From Gnetum montanum (taxonomy: Eukaryota > Streptophyta > Gnetopsida > Gnetales > Gnetaceae): DNA of 64,000 bases. The position numbers were made by a program, and so were the translations under genes. Positions 59,701 to 64,000 of the stretch are shown here, piece after piece. The DNA lies in assembly GCA_015680685.1 (NCBI GenBank), contig MNCI01022386.1, positions 634,914-698,913 on the forward strand, written 5' to 3'. The notes under the pieces were generated by a model. It did no database searches, was not told the origin of the DNA, and saw nothing but the letters and a program-made list of their open reading frames with translations. Each line of letters opens with the position of its first letter. The stretch's first letter is position 1.

Positions 59701-59966
59701 TGGATCATCTCAAAATTTCGCTTTGCCTCGATTTCGGCTCGGCTAAGGGCAAGCTTCACCTGGATCTTGACGCAGATAAAGTTGTATTCCTCAGGGGTCA
59801 TGACAGTAAATATTGGGTCCTTTCCCTGTAGCCTCAATGACCGACGCGATGGTCCCTGAGGTCCTACTGCACCAGGAGCTGACCTGGTGACAGCGATAGG
59901 GTTCACAGATGTGGCACCCAAGTCAGTGACGACCATGGTGGTTGTGGTTGTGTAAGATGGATCCAT
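56746..59966 (-). pseudogene. gag of the Tat element
   Basis: The start at 59966 opens an N-terminal part (MDPSYTTTTTMVVTDLG; later LRLQGKDPIFTVMTPEEYNF). A frame shift near 59545 leads into a Pro/Gln-rich stretch (59454-58880). The Retrotrans_gag core is at 58264-58587 (KALDWYRALPRSSISTLEEL then LEPVQKFIQHWNSTLNEI). Then come a Lys-rich tract and a long polar region with repeated PFIIRVP and PFVLRVP phrases (57441-57680), and the frame joins the protease. TAG stops interrupt it, for example near 57476. The N-terminal and core parts would assemble the particle. Confidence 0.8.
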
Positions 59967-60202
59967 TGATCACGTAGATTAATTGATAATAAATGATTGG
60001 ATCTAAGAGAAAAAGCGATGGACAAAGAAGGTCACGCTTAGGCTTTCTACCCTGCAGGATTCCAGAGGAATCGTTAAGGTAACCGATCTACACCTCACAA
60101 ACTTTCGTAAACTTTCCTAGAGGTATTACGTTCACATTTTTGGCAACGCGGGTATAGATCGCTAACAGGGCTACCCATAAAAAATACGAATCGGAGCCTA
60201 GG

Positions 60203-60219
60203 CCCTCCTTCTAGCGCCA
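60203..60219 (-). promoter_or_regulatory. Candidate primer-binding site of the Tat element
   Basis: The minus strand reads TGGCGCTAGAAGGAGGG, starting six bases after the 5' LTR end. Position and the leading TGG fit a tRNA primer site. I could not match it confidently to a particular tRNA. Confidence 0.55.
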
Positions 60220-60225
60220 GAAAAC

Positions 60226-61776
60226 TGTAACGACGGAAAATGTCGGCAACTGAAAAATACCAAACAAAATTCCGTGTACACAGTTTTAACCATGGATCTA
60301 TGCGAGGGCTATGCTAGAAAAACGAATCCATGGCGTCCTGAACGGTCATGTCGATCAGACAGGGACTTACTAAATCAGTAAACCGATGGAGATTGTGAAT
60401 ATTTCGTGGATCGATTTGATTCAACGCGTCGCAAAATGAGGGGAAAACAACGTAGACGAATTATAACGATGATAACGCTAACACGATAAGAGGAGGTAGA
60501 CACGAGAGAAACGTGTGGTTTCAAGATCTACGCTTTGACTTGAAGAATAAATATTTTGTATACCACGTTACAATGGGGAGACCTCAATTACTTGATGTGA
60601 AGCAAACACAAAATAACAAGAAAACTATCGAAGCAGAAGTACAGAATGAAGTCCGATCTACCTCGTAGGCCAGAGATGGGATGCAAGGAAGGTCAAGTAC
60701 TGACATCTATCGATCAACTGCTTCTGATCAATAGAAACTCACAAACCACACCAGATGATCTCTTGATTTCTGATCTACTCCTTTTGCCTTAGGTAGTCTT
60801 TGCTTGAAACTACCGACGATCACCAATGGAGAAAGTTGTGTCTTCGCCAAAGGGGTAATCGCTCCTGCTGCCAATGCTCAAGAGAAATATCTCTTGTCTC
60901 TATTGAAAGATAGTGCTGCCAAATGATTGCCAGAAAATGCTGCTCTTTCTCTCTCTGTCTAGGTCTTTCCTCTGTTCTGTCTCGTTGCCTCTCTTTTTCT
61001 TTGCCAACTGGGACATTTATAGGTTTGACAATATGTGGAGAAGGGATGGCTATGATGACAAGTGTTTCAAACCTTTCAGAAGATCGTTGACTTGATTGTC
61101 CTTGTAATAAAATTCATGACTACGCACAATACGCGCATTTGCGTATTATGCGTATGGATGACTAATGTGGATCGGGCATGTTCTCAGTTGATTTTGGGCT
61201 ACATTACGCTGGTACGCATTGCGTCGCGTGTGAGAGCGTAATAAAGCACAAAAGTAAGAGACTCAAGCTGCTTTACGCTAGTTCACGCTACCGAGCGTAG
61301 TGAAGCATAAACAAAGGTTAACTTGGCGATGGATTATGCTGCGTACGCTGCGTTGCGTAACGAGAGTAACTTGACCTGTTGCGCTTCCTTTGGATCCTTT
61401 TTGACATTTTTGGAGCTCATTACGCTGCTTTGCATAATAGAGCGTAAATCTGCCCTTGGACAAAAGACTTAGTAGAATACACGAGGGGTCGCGTATTACG
61501 CTGCTTAAGCCTCTCTAGATGCCGAAGTAAGTCGCCTTCTGATACTAGACTATGTTGAACAGAATCACGCTAAGCGTCATTATGCTATGCCGCGTGATAT
61601 AGTGTACAAAGATAAAACATAGTGATATTGGAAATCTGCAAAGGAAATCGAAGACTTGATGCTACGCGTCTCTTTGCCTTACTCTGCCTTGTTCTCCCTT
61701 CTGGAATTCGGACATGTATTCTTGCCTGATCGCGAATCTTTGCTTGAGGCCGACTCACAATTTTCACGGTGTTTCA
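60226..61776 (-). repeat. 5' LTR of the Tat element
   Basis: 1,551 bp, the partner of 44358-45907. It has a TATA box at 61014-61022 and the same GCGTAA/TTACGC cluster at 61105-61610. Frames read inside it are shadows of LTR sequence. Confidence 0.9.
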
Positions 61777-62039
61777 TGTGGTGCTATAACCATCATATTC
61801 TTGATATAATGAGTGTATGAATAGGTGAATTTAGAATTGTCAATGTTAGATTTGATTTGAAAATTTTGAGCATGCTAGCTTGCACAAGAGATACGAATCT
61901 ATTGTTTTAATTATAATGTTGATAGTGGTAGATTTGTGTGTATTAATTACAAAGTAAAAATTCAACTTTAATGACATAAAATAATGAATAAGTGGGACAC
62001 ATACTATGCACTCCATAAATTACGGTAAACATTTATGAT

Positions 62040-62830
62040 TTGAAGCTATTTCTTTGTTATGTGCCTTTCGAAGTTGTTGTGAGGATTATTTATATAAAAG
62101 AGTTGCACTTGATTGCAAACATAGTGAATATCAAAATGTCATGATGTTAGCAAAAAAATGTAACGATGATTTAAATGGAGTTCATGTTCTTACTGTTGGT
62201 CATAATATTTTATGTTTACTAGTATCAAAAGAAATGTTTAAATCTTATAATTATAAAGGTATAGTTGTATTGTTTTGTTTAGCTCATAGTATGAATTTTT
62301 TCTTAAAAATGTTTACCATTAACTTTTGTTTACCTATTAGTTACAAATTGCACCGAGGAGATAAATGTTTTGGATGTATTGAATAAAGAAGGAAATATGT
62401 TTAATCTCATCGTTATTAATGAGAAAATAGTTTTTCAACATAGCAAAGTATGTTAAAAAAGATAGCAAAGTATGTTAAAAATATAGCAAAACATGTTAAA
62501 AAAAATAGCAAAGTATGTTAAAAAAATAGCAAAGTATGTTAAAAATAGCAAAGTATGTTAAAAAAATAAGAATACCCTTAATAGCTAAGTACTTTAATAT
62601 GATAAGGTTAAGTAATTTGATGTAGTTATATGTATATATTTTAATATATTTTTTTGTTATTTAGCGATGTCTATTGTTGAAGATAAAGATACTATCAACA
62701 AAGTAGTTAAACTTGGAGCATGTTATTATCTTTTAAAACCTATACTTCTAAAAGATGTGAAAATTGTGGCAACATATAATCAAACAAAATTATTTGAGAT
62801 ATTTGTTTTGTGGAGAAAATAAAGTGGTCA
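62040..62830 (+). pseudogene. Decayed response-regulator receiver domain (type-B-like)
   Basis: Two exon-like blocks. The first, 62054-62270, ends in NGVHVLTVGHNILCLLVSKE then SYNYK before a GTATAG donor. In plant type-B response regulators this place reads G-x-x-VLVVDDD with a similar helix after it; the acidic pair is lost here. The second, after TTATTTAG at about 62664, reads EDKDTINKVVKLGACYYLLKP, matching the receiver end with its G-A-x-x-Y-L-x-K-P and conserved Lys. The middle exon carrying the phospho-accepting Asp was not found. It would be a two-component signalling protein, but this copy cannot work as one. No Myb-like DNA-binding part was seen. Confidence 0.5.
62440..62570 (+). repeat. 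Tandem repeat ATAGCAAAGTATGTTAAAAA
   Basis: Six units of about 20-24 bases, differing mostly in the length of the A-run. It falls inside the presumed intron of the receiver pseudogene. Confidence 0.9.
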
Positions 62831-62994
62831 AAAACAAGGGAAAAATGTTAGAAAAAAAGCAGCAAGAAGATAAGAGCAAAGATTCAAAAAACATTTTTTG
62901 TAGTGAAATTGAACAAAGGTTTATGACAAGTGGGTAAATGCTTCGAATAAATAGTAATATGTTTTATGTATTTTATACATATAGTTGTTTTTTA

Positions 62995-63777
62995 AAATTT
63001 AAAATGTGTTTTCTTTATTTTGGGTTATTATTAAGTAAGACTTCAAAATAAATAATACATGAACATGACAATACTCAACCTACTTATGTAGATGCACAAC
63101 ATAATGTTTAGGTAAAAATACTATAAAAAAACAAAGTGTTATAAAAAATATATATTTGTGTGTAACTTCTATAGTTTTAATGAATATAATCACTCAAAAT
63201 TATGCAAAAATGTCACTTATCATTGAAGGTAGAAAAAAATTTACATTTTGATTCTACAAATGTTGATAAAAATAGTATTTATTATGAACAAGTAATAGTA
63301 AGAAATGGCAACTCTTTGAAGAAATCATGTATAAGATATCATGGCAAATTTGTTGTTAGTGCTACATCAAATGGTCATATAGAGTATAACTTATTAAATA
63401 CAAATGTTGATCAAACTTATTATTTTTATAGCCATAATGGAAATCAACATTTGCCAAATGCATATAAAAATAGTAAAGAATCATTGTATGATGGTGAGGA
63501 TGATATACTAGATGTACGTTATGATTATTTTATATGTATAGGCATTTTTTAAAAAGAAATAATATGTTATCTTTATTTAAAACAATTGTCAAATGAGACT
63601 CTAAAAAGAATAATACATGGAAGTAATAGCCTACTTGTGTAGATGCAAATTGTATTCTTTAGGTAAAAAAATATGAGATGAAGTGTTAAAAGAAAAAATG
63701 TGTTTGTATATAAGTTTTGTAGTTTTAACAAGCATAATGTTTTTAAATTATGCAAAAATATTACTTACCATTTAGGG
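62995..63777 (+). repeat. Direct duplication of about 220 bases around a short open frame
   Basis: The segment 62995-63235 and the segment 63555-63777 align over most of their length (shared CCTACTTGTGTAGATGCA-like phrases, then a closing ATTATGCAAAAAT). Between them lies a 116-codon frame (63202-63552) with no recognised family. The layout suggests a duplicated intron or exon-intron unit downstream of the receiver pseudogene. Confidence 0.55.
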
Positions 63778-64000
63778 AGCGGTGAGGTACCCCTATGCTC
63801 AACCATATGAATACGAGCATTACGCACAATCTAGTCGAACTCCAAGGACTAACTACTTATGCGCCTTCACAGAACAAGGATGGGTTAGGCGATCATTATC
63901 TTCCCAAGCTTACTCATATGGCACGATTTTATGGTCAAGTAAACTTGAGGTATATGATTTTTATGCTTTTTTATGTTTTATGTCCTAGTGCTAAAAAGGG
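63778..64000 (-). repeat. Start of another Athila-like LTR, cut by the window edge
   Basis: GCGGTGAGGTACCCCTATGCTCAACCATATGAATACGAGC-like sequence matches the first about 220 bases of the LTRs at 3793 and 25485. The outermost TGATGAGT has decayed. The rest lies beyond the window. Confidence 0.7.

Larger units (their letters stand above)
44358..61776 (-). mobile_element. Tat-lineage (Ogre-like) LTR retrotransposon, 17.4 kb, both LTRs
   Basis: A minus-strand element bounded by TGTGG target duplications (44353-44357 and 61777-61781, perfect). LTRs are 44358-45907 and 60226-61776. Order in the sense direction: LTR, primer site, gag, protease, a 5.2-kb interval with an antisense gene, reverse transcriptase, RNase H, a second archaeal-type RNase H, integrase, a tandem-repeat 3' region, polypurine tract, LTR. 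The second RNase H, the lack of a chromodomain, the gap between protease and RT, and tandem repeats between integrase and the 3' LTR are all known marks of the plant Tat/Ogre lineage. Confidence 0.9.

Noticed and set aside
62440-62570. Possible CRISPR-like array
   Set aside because: The units are directly adjacent A-rich repeats without distinct spacers, in a plant nuclear context.
1-64000. Functional tRNA, rRNA or other RNA genes
   Set aside because: I found no cloverleaf with a matching acceptor stem and no rRNA core sequence. The tRNA similarities are only primer sites or B-box-like phrases.

Overview
This window reads as intergenic chromatin from the nuclear genome of a land plant with a large, repeat-filled genome. 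It is AT-rich, has no bacterial operons, and nearly every recognisable protein belongs to a plant transposable-element lineage (Ty3/Gypsy Athila-like and Tat/Ogre-like, and hAT). Spliceosomal GT-AG introns are readable in several places. I cannot assign the species. Two assembly gaps are present: a single N at 8321 and a run of N at 34147-34903.

Layout. 1-1400: no clear gene, apart from a GC-richer gene-like patch at about 360-890. 1400-4599: truncated Athila-like copy 1 (minus strand, gag plus one LTR). 4605-6976: partial duplicate of an unidentified intron-bearing host gene; an inverted, longer version lies at 37849-41620. 7775-10965 and 11733-24835: two hAT transposons head to head, forming a large palindrome. 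The right arm is split by Athila-like copy 2 (14622-23897), which itself carries a nested 2.95-kb solo LTR (15052-17997). 24850-26299: truncated Athila-like copy 4. 27653-35087: Athila-like copy 3, bounded by a perfect 5-bp duplication. 35093-37848: nothing recognised. 41620-44352: mostly nothing, with a decayed coding-like patch near 43430-43890. 44358-61776: a 17.4-kb Tat-lineage element with both LTRs and a perfect 5-bp duplication. 62040-62830: remains of a response-regulator receiver gene. 63778-64000: the start of another Athila-like LTR running off the window.

The Athila-like family has tRNA-Asp-type primer sites, gag and an aspartic protease, but no reverse transcriptase, RNase H or integrase in either near-full copy. 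It therefore looks like a non-autonomous gag-pro family that would need enzymes from elsewhere.

The most interesting object is inside the Tat element. Sense genes (gag, protease, reverse transcriptase, two RNase H domains, integrase) run on the minus strand. The 5.2 kb between protease and reverse transcriptase holds, on the plus strand, an eight-exon gene model whose seven introns all join in phase to give 1,099 codons. It is interrupted only by nonsense codons of the kind cytosine deamination produces, with no frameshift that I can see. A strong 3' splice site on the sense strand sits just before the reverse-transcriptase frame, so the antisense gene may lie inside a sense-strand intron. 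The same element has two separate tandem arrays built on one motif, and a U3 region packed with GCGTAA/TTACGC motifs upstream of a TATA box.
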